Assembly: GCA_035295745.1 (NCBI GenBank)
Contig: DATGIL010000055.1
Coordinates: 1-64,000, forward strand
DNA from: JAIQFL01 sp035295745
GTDB taxonomy: Bacteria; Acidobacteriota; Terriglobia; Bryobacterales; Bryobacteraceae
Reading direction: 5' to 3'
Length of the DNA stretch: 64,000 bases
Under the pieces are notes generated by a model. It searched no databases. It was not told where the DNA came from and saw only the letters and a program-made list of their open reading frames with translations. This document shows, piece by piece, positions 8,729 through 17,352 of the stretch. Numbering within the stretch: the stretch's first letter is position 1; the number at the start of each line of letters is the position of its first letter. The position numbers and the translations under genes were made by a program.

Positions 8729-9283
8729 TCATTTCAACACTTCGAACTCGAACTCCATCGCTTTGCCTCGTACCACGTAGCAGAGGTAGTATTCCCAAAA
8801 CCGCCTATACCGCGGAAAGCGGTTCACCAGGAACTGGAAGCCCAGCCACTTCCAGAAAGCCAGTAGCTTCAGACGGACGGAAATCTCACGAAACTTTACC
8901 TTTGAGTAGTAGCCGAAGCCGCCGTGATTCTCACCGAAATAACGGAAGCTGAAACTGTTCAGATGACTCTTATGGGTCGGATCGCAAAACGAACTGAAGT
9001 CGGTGTAGTGCGGGGTTTCGATTCGCACCGTACCACCTGGGCGCACGAGTCGATGGAACTCCTCCATGGTGCGCATCACGTCGTTCACGTGCTCGATGAC
9101 GTGAATGGCGGTGAGCCGGTCAAACGAACTGTCGGCGAAGGGATAGGGGAAATGATCGAGGTCCGCCAGGACGTCGGCGCGGCTGGCGGGATTCCGGTCT
9201 AGCCCAATGGATCCGGGCTGTTTGTGAATCCCGCAGCCTACATCGAGTGTTCTTAATGGCCGTCCGTCGCCGCTCTGAGGCAC
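8729..9283 (-). CDS. SAM-dependent methyltransferase, class I
   Basis: A 184-residue methyltransferase of the Methyltransf_11 type. The SAM-binding motif I is LDVGCGIHK at 13-21, an acidic SLGL-type ribose-binding residue follows in IGLDRNPAS, and motif IV-like IHVIEHVND precedes LVRPGGTVRIETPHYTD. The substrate cannot be told from the sequence. The start at 9283 lies inside the end of the aminotransferase gene (31-nt overlap), so the two are likely co-transcribed. Confidence 0.85.
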   Translation of the reverse strand: MPQSGDGRPLRTLDVGCGIHKQPGSIGLDRNPASRADVLADLDHFPYPFADSSFDRLTAIHVIEHVNDVMRTMEEFHRLVRPGGTVRIETPHYTDFSSFCDPTHKSHLNSFSFRYFGENHGGFGYYSKVKFREISVRLKLLAFWKWLGFQFLVNRFPRYRRFWEYYLCYVVRGKAMEFEFEVLK

Positions 9284-10611
9284 GCTTCCAGAGTATCAAG
9301 TGCGAATTCGCACTGGTCGACCGACACCACCAGCGGCGGGCATAGCCGGATGGTATTCTCGCCAGCTCCCAGTACCAAGAGTCCGCGTTCGAAAGCCATC
9401 TGGACAATCCGATCGCGCAGTTCCGGCGCACGCTCCTTGGTTGCCTGATCGTGCACCAGTTCGATTCCGATCATCAGTCCGAGCCCGCGCACGTCCCCGA
9501 CTTTGGGGAATCGAGCCGGCCAGTCGCGCATCCGGGTCCTCAGGTACGTACCCATTCGCTCCGCGTTTTCGAGGAGTCCCTGTTCCAGAAGCTCGATCGT
9601 CACCAGGGCGGCCGCGCATGCCACTGGATTTCCCCCAAATGTCGAAGCATGGGCGCCCGGCGGCCACGTCATCAAGTCATGTCGTGCCACTGTGGCCCCC
9701 AGGGGCAATCCGCTGGCGATTCCCTTGGCGACCGCGAAGATGTCGGGCACGGCATCGAAATGCTGCGCGGCCCACATCTTTCCCGTGCGGCCCATCCCGC
9801 TCTGCACTTCGTCGAAGATCAGCAAGCTGCCATGACGTTTGGCAAGACTCGCCAGTTCGTCGAAGAACTTCTTCGGCGGTACGATGTAACCACCTTCGCC
9901 TTGCACCGGCTCTACGACAATCGCCGCCGTCTCACTCGCGGGAGCGATCGTCTTCAGCAGCGTGTCTTCGACAAACTTGACGCACTCCACCTCGCAGTCC
10001 GTAGGTTTTTCGCCGAACGGACAGCGGTAACAATTGGGATACGGAGCATGCACCACTCCAGGCAACATCGGGCCGAAGCCTTCCCGCTGCACCGACTTTC
10101 GTGCGGTCAGTGAGAGCGCTCCCATCGTCCGCCCGTGAAAGCTGCCGAAGAACGCGATGATCTTATCTCGACCAGTGGACCAGCGCGCCAGCTTGATGGC
10201 GCCTTCGATCGCTTCCGCACCGGAATTGCCGAACGATACCCGCCGCTCCACCGCGCCAGGTGCGATCTCGGAGAGCTTCTCTGCCAGCGCGACCATCTCG
10301 GGATAGTAAAAATCCGTTCCCGACATGTGGATCAGTCGCGCCGCCTGTTGTTGGATGGCCTTGACCACCCGAGGATGGCAATGGCCGGTCGCCACCACGG
10401 CGATTCCGGCGTTGAAGTCTAAAAAACGATTACCGTCTACGTCCTGCACGATCGCCCCCTCGCCACGATCGGCAACCAACGGATAGCAGCGGGTGTAGGA
10501 CGGGGAAACGTGGCGAGCATCGCGGTCGATTACTGCGCGCGCCCGCGGACCGGGTATCGGCCCCTTGAGGATCGGCAGATCCGTGCGGGCCTGTTCCAGG
10601 GTTGTAGCCAT
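9253..10611 (-). CDS. Class III PLP aminotransferase (4-aminobutyrate/acetylornithine type)
   Basis: A 452-residue fold-type I aminotransferase of subgroup III. Features are FGNSGAEAIEGAIK at 127-140, EPVQGEGGYIVPP, the cofactor aspartate in LIFDEVQSGMGRTG, and the Schiff-base lysine K296 in FAVAKGIASG. The N-terminal GPRARAVIDRDARHVSPSYTR resembles archaeal-type omega-aminotransferases and related amino-acid racemases of this fold more than classical GabT, so the exact substrate is uncertain. A four-cysteine cluster (C194, C197, C206, C210) is notable. First gene of a leftward unit with the methyltransferase. Confidence 0.85.
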   Translation of the reverse strand: MATTLEQARTDLPILKGPIPGPRARAVIDRDARHVSPSYTRCYPLVADRGEGAIVQDVDGNRFLDFNAGIAVVATGHCHPRVVKAIQQQAARLIHMSGTDFYYPEMVALAEKLSEIAPGAVERRVSFGNSGAEAIEGAIKLARWSTGRDKIIAFFGSFHGRTMGALSLTARKSVQREGFGPMLPGVVHAPYPNCYRCPFGEKPTDCEVECVKFVEDTLLKTIAPASETAAIVVEPVQGEGGYIVPPKKFFDELASLAKRHGSLLIFDEVQSGMGRTGKMWAAQHFDAVPDIFAVAKGIASGLPLGATVARHDLMTWPPGAHASTFGGNPVACAAALVTIELLEQGLLENAERMGTYLRTRMRDWPARFPKVGDVRGLGLMIGIELVHDQATKERAPELRDRIVQMAFERGLLVLGAGENTIRLCPPLVVSVDQCEFALDTLEACLRAATDGH

Positions 10612-10881
10612 GGGAGACTCCTATCTTCAAATTTGAGTTGGATAGACCCTGCGCACCGCACTCCGGAAGGAACGGCGCGCGCCGCTTTCGAGCGGCGGAA
10701 GGCTAGTCGGACCCGAAAAGCCCTGGACGAGAGTTCGATGGCGTGTACGCCATGTCCACATTGTAACAGCGTGTTGAAGAATGCGGCGAAATTCGAAACA
10801 ACTGCTACCCAAAATGTCACTGAATAACAAAGTAGTCACCATTCGCACATGTTAAACTCCGAGAAACGCCAGAGATACACA

Positions 10882-13800
10882 ATGAGCCGATCGCTGTTTG
10901 TATTTCTCTTGATTTTCGCGAGCATGTCCGAAGCCCAAGTGATTACTACGGCGGCAGGGACCGCCTATGTGGTCCCCGGTACGGGAGTGCCCGCGCTGAG
11001 TGCTCCTCTGAGTAGAGCGCACGCAGTGGCGGTCGACTCCCACGGCAACATTTACATCGCCGATCCTGGTGACCAGATTGTCGCCCGCGTGTCCACCGAC
11101 GGAACTCTGACAGTCGCCGCTGGAAATGGCCACCCTGGTTTCTCCGGAGATGGTGGTCCGGCAACCAGCGCGTCATTGAATGTTCCCGTGAGCGTCGCGG
11201 TGGATGCGTTGGACAACCTCTACATTGCGGACGCAGCGAATCAGCGTATCCGGAAAGTGTCGCAAGGCCTGATTACCACCGTTGCGGGCAACGGAACGGC
11301 AGGATTCTCGGGCGATGGAGGCCCCGCCACTCTCGCTTCACTGAAGGGGCTCTCGGACGTAGCGGTGGACACCGCAGGCAGCCTCTACATTGCCGAAAGC
11401 GGTAACAATCGGATCCGGAAGGTGGCAGGAGGAACTATCTCCACGGTGGCTGGAAACGGGGCGGGAACTTACGCCGGTGATGGAGGCCCTGCGACCAGCG
11501 CTTCGTTATACCAACCAGCCGGTGTCGCGGTCGACTCGGCCGGAAACATCTACATTGCCGACTTTCAGAACCAGCGGGTTCGCAAGGTAAGCAATGGAAC
11601 CATCACTACCGTGGCGGGCAACGGAGTCGACTCGGTCACAGGCGATGGTGGCCCGGCAACCAGCGCCGCCGTGTCGTACCCCTACCATGTCACGGTGGAC
11701 GCGGGTGGCAACTTGTACATCGGACTATTTGCCTATCAAGTCGTGCGGAAGGTTTCGAATGGCATCATCACTACGGTGGCTGGGAAGTTGGCCGGCTTTG
11801 GTCCCCCGCCGGCGGCCCTCGGCGATGGAGGACTCGCGACCAGCGCCGGGCTCTCTCCGGTTACGGGTTTGGCAGTGGATTCCGCCAACAACCTCTACAT
11901 CGCCGACGATCTTCACGGCAGAATCCGCAAGGTGTTCAACGGAACGATCACCACGGTGGCAGGCAACGGAGGTTTCGCGGGCGATGGAGGACTCGCTCTA
12001 AACGCGACTCTGAGCATACGGCCCAGTTCGTCTTTGCTGTTACCTGTTGGTGTGGTGGTCGATGGAGCGGGTAACCTCTACTTCGCCGATGCCGGCAACA
12101 ACCGCATCCGCAAGGTGTCTGGTGGAACCATAGTGACCGTTGCAGGCACCGGAGTGGCCGGCTATTCGGGCGACGGCGGTCCTGCCACAAGCGCCACCCT
12201 CAACGCACCGGTTGGCATCGCATTCGATTCGACAGGCACGCTTTACATCGCCGACTACGGCAACAACGTCGTGCGAACCGTAACCGGCGGCATCATGCGC
12301 ACCGTGGCGGGCACCGGAGCGGCCGGCTATTCCGGTGATGGAAGCCCAGCGCCGAGCGCCACACTGAATGGACCCTTGGGTGTGGCCGTGGATTCCTCCA
12401 ATAATCTCTATATCGCGGACACCTCCAATCATCGGATTCGCAGAGTCTCCGCCGGAAGGATCGTCACGGTGGCGGGTAACGGAACCCCGGGTTTCACCGG
12501 GGATGGCGGACCTGCAACCAATGCCGAACTAAGCGACCCATTTGGAGTCGTCGTGGATTCCGCCGGCAACCTATATATCGCGGACACTTCCAACGACCGC
12601 GTTCGCAAAGTGACCAATGGAATCATCGCCACAGTGGCGGGCAATGGAACCGAAGCTTCTTCCGCCGATGGCGGTCCCGCTACGAGTGCCTCGCTCGATT
12701 ACCCCTCGGCGGTGACGGTCGATAGTGCGGGCAACCTCTATATTGCGGATACCATCAGTTTTGCGAACCTCGGGAACAGCAACCGAATCCGGAAGGTTTC
12801 CCAGAGTCTGATTTCCACGGTTGCGGGCAAAGGGGGTGGAGGACTGTTTGGAGATGGCGGTCTTGCGACGAACGCGACTCTGAGTTCTCCGGGAGGGCTC
12901 GCGATTGACTCCGCCGGAAATCTATTCATCGCCGATGTGAACAATGACCGCATCCGCGTGGTCCTCGCGGCCCGGCCATCCTTTCAAGCCGCGCCCGCGA
13001 CCCTGAGTTTCACGGCTACGGCGGGGGGCGCTCCCACGCCTGTCCAGGTGATTAACCTCACTCCGTCAGTTGCCGGTCTGGGGTTCACCACGTCGTCGAG
13101 TGCCAGTTGGCTGAACATCAGCCCGTCTTCGGGCACCATGCCTGCAAGTTTGCAGATCACTGCCGATCCATCCACTCTCACTGCAGATGCCAAGGCCACG
13201 ATTACGATCACCGCTCCAAGTGCGTCACCCTCTACCGCTACCGTCACCGTGAACTTCAACATTCAACCCGCCAGTCCTGCGGCTCTGGGAGTGGCGACGC
13301 AGAGCGTCAGCTTCACTGCGATTCAGGGAGCCGGCGCTCAGAGCCAGACGTTGCAAGTGCTGAACACCGGTGGAGGTTCTCTCGCATTTACCGCCGCGGC
13401 GTCCACGGTTTCGGGTGGCTCCTGGCTTAGCGTTTCCTCTTCTGGCGGAACGGCAACGGCGTCGTTTCCGGTTTCTCTCGCCATCACCGGTACGCCCAGC
13501 TCGCTTTCCGCCGGCACCTACAGCGGGACCGTGACACTTACGGGCGGCGGCAAAACCATCGCGATTCCCGTGACTCTGTCGGTCAGCACCCCTACGGCAA
13601 GCATTCTGCTCTCACAGAGCGCATTGAGCTTCACCGCGGTGGCGCAGGGCGGCGTTCCTCTCTCGCAGAATTTCGGCATCGTGAACTCCGGGCAAGGGGT
13701 TCTCAACTGGACCGCTACCTCCAGCACTCTATCCGGCGGCAGTTGGCTGCGCATTTCCCCGTCGGGTGGGACGGTGACGCGACCCTACCTCGACACGTCC

Positions 13801-15348
13801 CTTGTAACCGTGTCGATCGATCCAAGCACGCTGGGGGCCGGCACATACTATGGACGAATCCAGGTCTCGGCTACTGCGGCGAACTCACCCCAAGTCATGA
13901 CCGTGATTTTGACCGTCCTCCCGGCGGGGGGCCTTCTGGGAGCGCAGGTCTTCCCCACGGGACTCATCTTCACTGGCGTCGCGGGAGTCACCCCAAGCTC
14001 ACAGGATGTGCAGGTGGGCAATCCATCCGGCGTGAGTATGAGCTTCGTCTCCGGCATCATCGGGACCGGCCTCGATTATCTGCCCAAGAACGCATCCGTG
14101 GCGGGCACCCAGCCGACCACACTTCACGTCTATCCGGACTTCACGAACCTGGCTCCAGGAACCATCCAGCACGGAACCATCACTCTGCAATTCTCCGATG
14201 GATCCTCGCAGACCGTCAGCGTCTTGACGGTTGTCGCGCCTTCCGCAACCTCATCTGACCGTCTTTCGCCTCACGCATCGGGCTGCTCGAACCAAAGTCC
14301 TCTGGTCGTGTTTCGACAGCCGCAGCCAAATCAATCGTCTTTCGCCGCCGTGGTTGGACAGGCCACCACACTCGACGTCCAGGTCACCGACGCCTGCGGC
14401 GATTTGATCGGACCCAACGGGCAGCCTGCCAGCGTTCAGGCGAACTTCTCGAACCGGGACAAGGTCACGATGGTCCACGTGGGCAACGGCATCTGGCAGG
14501 GCACTTGGCGTCCGCTGAACGCCGGAACCGTTTCCATGAGCGTCAACGCGCTGGTCGCCGTACAAGGTGGCAGTGGGCAGTCGGGCCAGTCCGCCACTTT
14601 GACTGCGGTCGTGAGCGCGGCCGTACCTGCTCCGACCGTGACCGCGCAAGGTGTGGTGCACGCGGCGAGCGATCTGGGTGGTATTCCCATCGCGCCGGGC
14701 GGCCTGATTACGATTTACGGTCTGGATCTTGCCGACGGCATCAATCAAAGCACCACCTTGCCATTACCTGGGCAAGTAAACGGCACCCAGGTAGTCTTGG
14801 GGGACCAGGCGCTTCCGATTCTCTACACCAACCCCGGTCAGTTAAACGTGCAAGTACCTTACGGCATCCCGGTCAATACGCAATACCAAATGACGGTACA
14901 GCATAACAACACTTATTCTGTGCCGCAGCAGTTGGTGGTGGCTCAGGCGGAGCCTGGAATCTTCACCGTAAACCAGCAGGGCTCAGGCCAGGGCAGTATC
15001 GTGAAGAGCGATCAAGTCACACTCGCGCAGCCAGGCACTCCCGCGACTATTGGAGAAACCGTGGTGATCTATTGCACGGGCCTGGGTTCCGTGACGCCCG
15101 CAGTGGCGGAAGGGGCGCCGCCGCCGAGTGCGCCGCTTTCCAAGACCGACAACCATGTGACGGTGACCATTGGAGGCGTTTCCGCGCCAGTGGCCTTCAG
15201 CGGGCTCACACCCGGAATCCCCGGCCTCTACCAGATCAATACGGTGGTGCCGGCGGGAGTTGCGCCCGGTGACGCGGTGCCCGTAGTCATCAGCGTGGCA
15301 GGTCAAACCAGCCCGATTACGCCCGCCGTAACGATGGCGGTGAAGTAA
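10882..15348 (+). CDS. Large secreted NHL-repeat protein with BACON-like and Solibacter C-terminal domains
   Basis: About 1,488 residues. A signal peptide (MSRSLFVFLLIFASMSEAQ) begins at the ATG at 10882; an in-frame ATG at 10849 would add 11 charged residues. Roughly residues 25-705 are a dozen NHL-type units built on DGGPATSASL...GVAVDSAGNLYIAD...RIRKVS...TVAGNG, which should fold as one or two beta-propellers. Next come several BACON/Ig-like repeats (SWLNISPSSGT, SWLSVSSSGGT, SWLRISPSGGT). The last 215 or so residues match the domain described from Solibacter (TIGR03437 type: GGLITIYGLDLADG...TNPGQLNVQVPYGI). Probably extracellular; ligand unknown. Confidence 0.9.
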   Translation: MSRSLFVFLLIFASMSEAQVITTAAGTAYVVPGTGVPALSAPLSRAHAVAVDSHGNIYIADPGDQIVARVSTDGTLTVAAGNGHPGFSGDGGPATSASLNVPVSVAVDALDNLYIADAANQRIRKVSQGLITTVAGNGTAGFSGDGGPATLASLKGLSDVAVDTAGSLYIAESGNNRIRKVAGGTISTVAGNGAGTYAGDGGPATSASLYQPAGVAVDSAGNIYIADFQNQRVRKVSNGTITTVAGNGVDSVTGDGGPATSAAVSYPYHVTVDAGGNLYIGLFAYQVVRKVSNGIITTVAGKLAGFGPPPAALGDGGLATSAGLSPVTGLAVDSANNLYIADDLHGRIRKVFNGTITTVAGNGGFAGDGGLALNATLSIRPSSSLLLPVGVVVDGAGNLYFADAGNNRIRKVSGGTIVTVAGTGVAGYSGDGGPATSATLNAPVGIAFDSTGTLYIADYGNNVVRTVTGGIMRTVAGTGAAGYSGDGSPAPSATLNGPLGVAVDSSNNLYIADTSNHRIRRVSAGRIVTVAGNGTPGFTGDGGPATNAELSDPFGVVVDSAGNLYIADTSNDRVRKVTNGIIATVAGNGTEASSADGGPATSASLDYPSAVTVDSAGNLYIADTISFANLGNSNRIRKVSQSLISTVAGKGGGGLFGDGGLATNATLSSPGGLAIDSAGNLFIADVNNDRIRVVLAARPSFQAAPATLSFTATAGGAPTPVQVINLTPSVAGLGFTTSSSASWLNISPSSGTMPASLQITADPSTLTADAKATITITAPSASPSTATVTVNFNIQPASPAALGVATQSVSFTAIQGAGAQSQTLQVLNTGGGSLAFTAAASTVSGGSWLSVSSSGGTATASFPVSLAITGTPSSLSAGTYSGTVTLTGGGKTIAIPVTLSVSTPTASILLSQSALSFTAVAQGGVPLSQNFGIVNSGQGVLNWTATSSTLSGGSWLRISPSGGTVTRPYLDTSLVTVSIDPSTLGAGTYYGRIQVSATAANSPQVMTVILTVLPAGGLLGAQVFPTGLIFTGVAGVTPSSQDVQVGNPSGVSMSFVSGIIGTGLDYLPKNASVAGTQPTTLHVYPDFTNLAPGTIQHGTITLQFSDGSSQTVSVLTVVAPSATSSDRLSPHASGCSNQSPLVVFRQPQPNQSSFAAVVGQATTLDVQVTDACGDLIGPNGQPASVQANFSNRDKVTMVHVGNGIWQGTWRPLNAGTVSMSVNALVAVQGGSGQSGQSATLTAVVSAAVPAPTVTAQGVVHAASDLGGIPIAPGGLITIYGLDLADGINQSTTLPLPGQVNGTQVVLGDQALPILYTNPGQLNVQVPYGIPVNTQYQMTVQHNNTYSVPQQLVVAQAEPGIFTVNQQGSGQGSIVKSDQVTLAQPGTPATIGETVVIYCTGLGSVTPAVAEGAPPPSAPLSKTDNHVTVTIGGVSAPVAFSGLTPGIPGLYQINTVVPAGVAPGDAVPVVISVAGQTSPITPAVTMAVK

Positions 15349-15351
15349 CGG

Positions 15352-15402
15352 AGGCGGGAGCGCGCCACCGCTTCCGCCTTTCCTCCCGCCTGCTACCATC
15401 GA
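15352..15402 (+). other. Inverted repeat after the NHL gene (weak terminator candidate)
   Basis: AGGCGGGAG just after the stop at 15348 is matched by its reverse complement CTCCCGCCT about 25 nt later. There is no T-run, so it could be a rho-independent-like hairpin without a tail, or chance in GC-rich DNA. Confidence 0.25.
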
Positions 15403-15405
15403 GTT

Positions 15406-16524
15406 ATGGCCGGTCTCACCCACCGAATCTCGCGCCGAGTGCTGCTGGCGGGACTGGCTGCCAGCCCTCGCCTGTGGGCCGTCGGTACGAAGGGAAATGC
15501 GTTTCCATCGGAGTGGACCCGGTATCCCGATCCTGCTACCGAATTGGAAGTCCTGCGCCTGACCGATCCCGAGCATACCAGCGTGCTGCCAGCTTTTTAC
15601 AACCGTGCCATCGCGAGGAACGGCAGTTTTCTGCTGTACTCGTCAGACCGGGAAGGATCGCCCCAAGCCTTTCGTATGGACCTCAAGACCGGGGGCCTGC
15701 GCCAGTTGACCGATGTGGAGGGGCTCGACGAGGCTTCGCTGACGCTCACTCCGGACAATCGTTCGTTTTGCTATTTTGCAGGCCGTGCCCTGTTCGTTTC
15801 GCCGTTGACGACCCTACGCGAGCGGCAAATGTACGCCATCCCGGACGGGTGGGAGAGGCGCCCAGGTATGACGGTGGGACCCGATGGCACGCATGTAACG
15901 TTCATCGAAGGGCAGGGAGAGACGTCCCGGTTGCGGGTGGTACCTTTTGCGCCTGGACCAGCACGAACGGTAGTGGAGACGCCGTTTCCGATCGCCGATC
16001 CGATTCCCCGTCCGATGCGCGCCCAGATCTTGTATCGGCAGGGGAACGACACCTTGTGGCTGGTGAATCTAGACGGGCAGCAGGCTCACAAATTGAAGGT
16101 CGCGGAGGGCGGCATCGGAGCGGCGAACTGGGCGTCCGATGGAAAGACGCTCCTGTATCTGAACTTTCCCACCGACACCAAGCAACTCAACACCATTCGC
16201 GAGCACATCCCGGACACCAATACCGACCGCCTGGTGGGGAAGACCAGCCAGTTCATTCAATTCGGACCCAACCGCGACACCACCGTGTTTGTAGGCGCCA
16301 GCCGCAATATCGCCTCTCCGTATGTCCTGATTCTGCTCCGGGTGACCCATCGGGAGTTGACCCTTTGCGAGCATAAGGCGAGCCGCCCGGACACCGTGAA
16401 CCCGATGTTCTCCCCCGATAGCCAGCGCATCTTCTTCCAAAGCGACCGGCACGGCAAGCCCGCCATCTACAGCATGCACGTGCAGAAGTTCGTGGAGAAG
16501 ACCGAGTCCGACACGATCGGGTGA
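15406..16524 (+). CDS. Exported beta-propeller protein, oligogalacturonate-lyase/TolB-like
   Basis: 372 residues. The N-terminus SRRVLLAGLAAS looks like a Tat-type or long Sec signal. The body has PD40-like blades: FLLYSSDREGSPQAFRMDLKTGGLRQLTD, then LTPDNRSFCYFAGRALF, WASDGKTLLYLNF and finally NPMFSPDSQRIFFQSDRHG. The opening ATELEVLRLTDPEHTS...YNRAIARNGS and this final blade resemble family PL22 oligogalacturonate lyases. The metal-binding His/Gln set was not traced residue by residue, so a non-catalytic TolB-like propeller remains an alternative. Confidence 0.7.
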   Translation: MAGLTHRISRRVLLAGLAASPRLWAVGTKGNAFPSEWTRYPDPATELEVLRLTDPEHTSVLPAFYNRAIARNGSFLLYSSDREGSPQAFRMDLKTGGLRQLTDVEGLDEASLTLTPDNRSFCYFAGRALFVSPLTTLRERQMYAIPDGWERRPGMTVGPDGTHVTFIEGQGETSRLRVVPFAPGPARTVVETPFPIADPIPRPMRAQILYRQGNDTLWLVNLDGQQAHKLKVAEGGIGAANWASDGKTLLYLNFPTDTKQLNTIREHIPDTNTDRLVGKTSQFIQFGPNRDTTVFVGASRNIASPYVLILLRVTHRELTLCEHKASRPDTVNPMFSPDSQRIFFQSDRHGKPAIYSMHVQKFVEKTESDTIG

Positions 16525-16540
16525 GTCCAAGGCACCGCTC

Positions 16541-16753
16541 TTACGCGTCCACCAACTCTGGTTCGGGCTCCAGAATGCCGGTATTTTGGGCCATGCTCAA
16601 CGGGACTTCGCGCAGATATAGCGGATCCAGCCCATGTGCCGGATGCCGTTCGAGCCAGCCGTTCTCTCGGGCTGGAAACGCCATCCAACCGGTCCCCGGA
16701 ACATTGGCTACCCAGTGTTGAGGATGAAGCGCACTTCTATACAATCGGATCAT
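16541..16753 (-). CDS. Small hypothetical protein (70 aa) with strong RBS
   Basis: A 70-residue protein (MIRLYRSALHPQHWVANVP...) convergent to the propeller gene. A perfect AGGAGG lies 6 nt upstream of the ATG at 16753, the best Shine-Dalgarno in the area and good evidence that it is translated. It is rich in Trp, Pro and Arg (GWLERHPAHGLDPLYLREVP), with no signal peptide or membrane segment. Function unknown. Confidence 0.6.
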   Translation of the reverse strand: MIRLYRSALHPQHWVANVPGTGWMAFPARENGWLERHPAHGLDPLYLREVPLSMAQNTGILEPEPELVDA

Positions 16754-16954
16754 TCGAGCCCTCCTGCTGAGCCGTGAATCACATTCGAGTTAAACGTACC
16801 TTAAATTGCTGAATATCTCAACATGTTTTATGTGGGTAAGGACTGCATACCCGCACCCGTGGGTGTAATGGGAGACTTGCTTTGCAGTCATGCCGACTGG
16901 GCTGGCTTAGTGTCTATGGTGAGTAGCGCCACAGTTGTGCGGGTGTCACAGTGA

Positions 16955-17071
16955 ACATACCGGAATGACACGGTCCCGCTTTCCTGGTCGCCGGATGGGC
17001 AGCGCATGGCCCTGTTGGACGGCGATGGCACAATCTATATTCAGCGAATTGTATCTCCGCCCGTCGGGTAG
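16955..17071 (+). pseudogene. Remnant of a PD40/TolB-like repeat protein
   Basis: An open frame with no start, bounded by a TGA at 16952 and a TAG at 17069-17071, reads VPLSWSPDGQRMALLDGDG followed by TIYIQRIV. The SWSPDGQRMAL core is the PD40 beta-propeller blade signature. Only about one blade survives, so this looks like the decayed 3' end of a propeller gene. Confidence 0.45.
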
Positions 17072-17089
17072 CGAGCTTTAGTGCATTGT

Positions 17090-17206
17090 TTCGTCGATAC
17101 GGCCCTCTAATCAGGCAACAACACGCCGTGCGATCATGGCTCGCAACGATCCGTGCGCGTTAGCAAGCGGTCTGGCGATGCGTCGGCGGACTTCTGGTAC
17201 CAAGCC
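17090..17206. repeat. Dispersed intergenic repeat, copy A
   Basis: About 115 bp that aligns at roughly 80-85% identity with 44968-45089. Shared blocks include GGCAACAACACGCC, TGGCTCGCAACG, TTAGCAAGCG and GTCGGCGGACTTCTGG. The TTAGCAAGCG...CTTCTGG portion also matches, in reverse complement, the left edge of the tandem array near 58010-58070. It lies between genes and has no transposase. Confidence 0.7.
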
Positions 17207-17352
17207 ACCTTGATAATGCCTACCGACGCGGCCACAGTCTTCGTACCACGAGACATGTAAGGAATCGTCCGTACCGGTACCCCGTGACCGGCACCCGCCC
17301 GCGCACGTCGGGTTAGCATGAGGCGACATGCCTCGGTTACGGAGGGGATTCC

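Larger units (their letters stand above)
16754..17352. other. 599-nt region without an intact gene
   Basis: The stretch between the small minus-strand gene and the GH18-like gene has no intact coding frame of convincing quality. It contains a PD40-type coding remnant (16955-17071), one copy of a dispersed repeat (17090-17206), and the GGAGGGG ribosome binding site of the next gene at 17341-17347. Confidence 0.7.
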
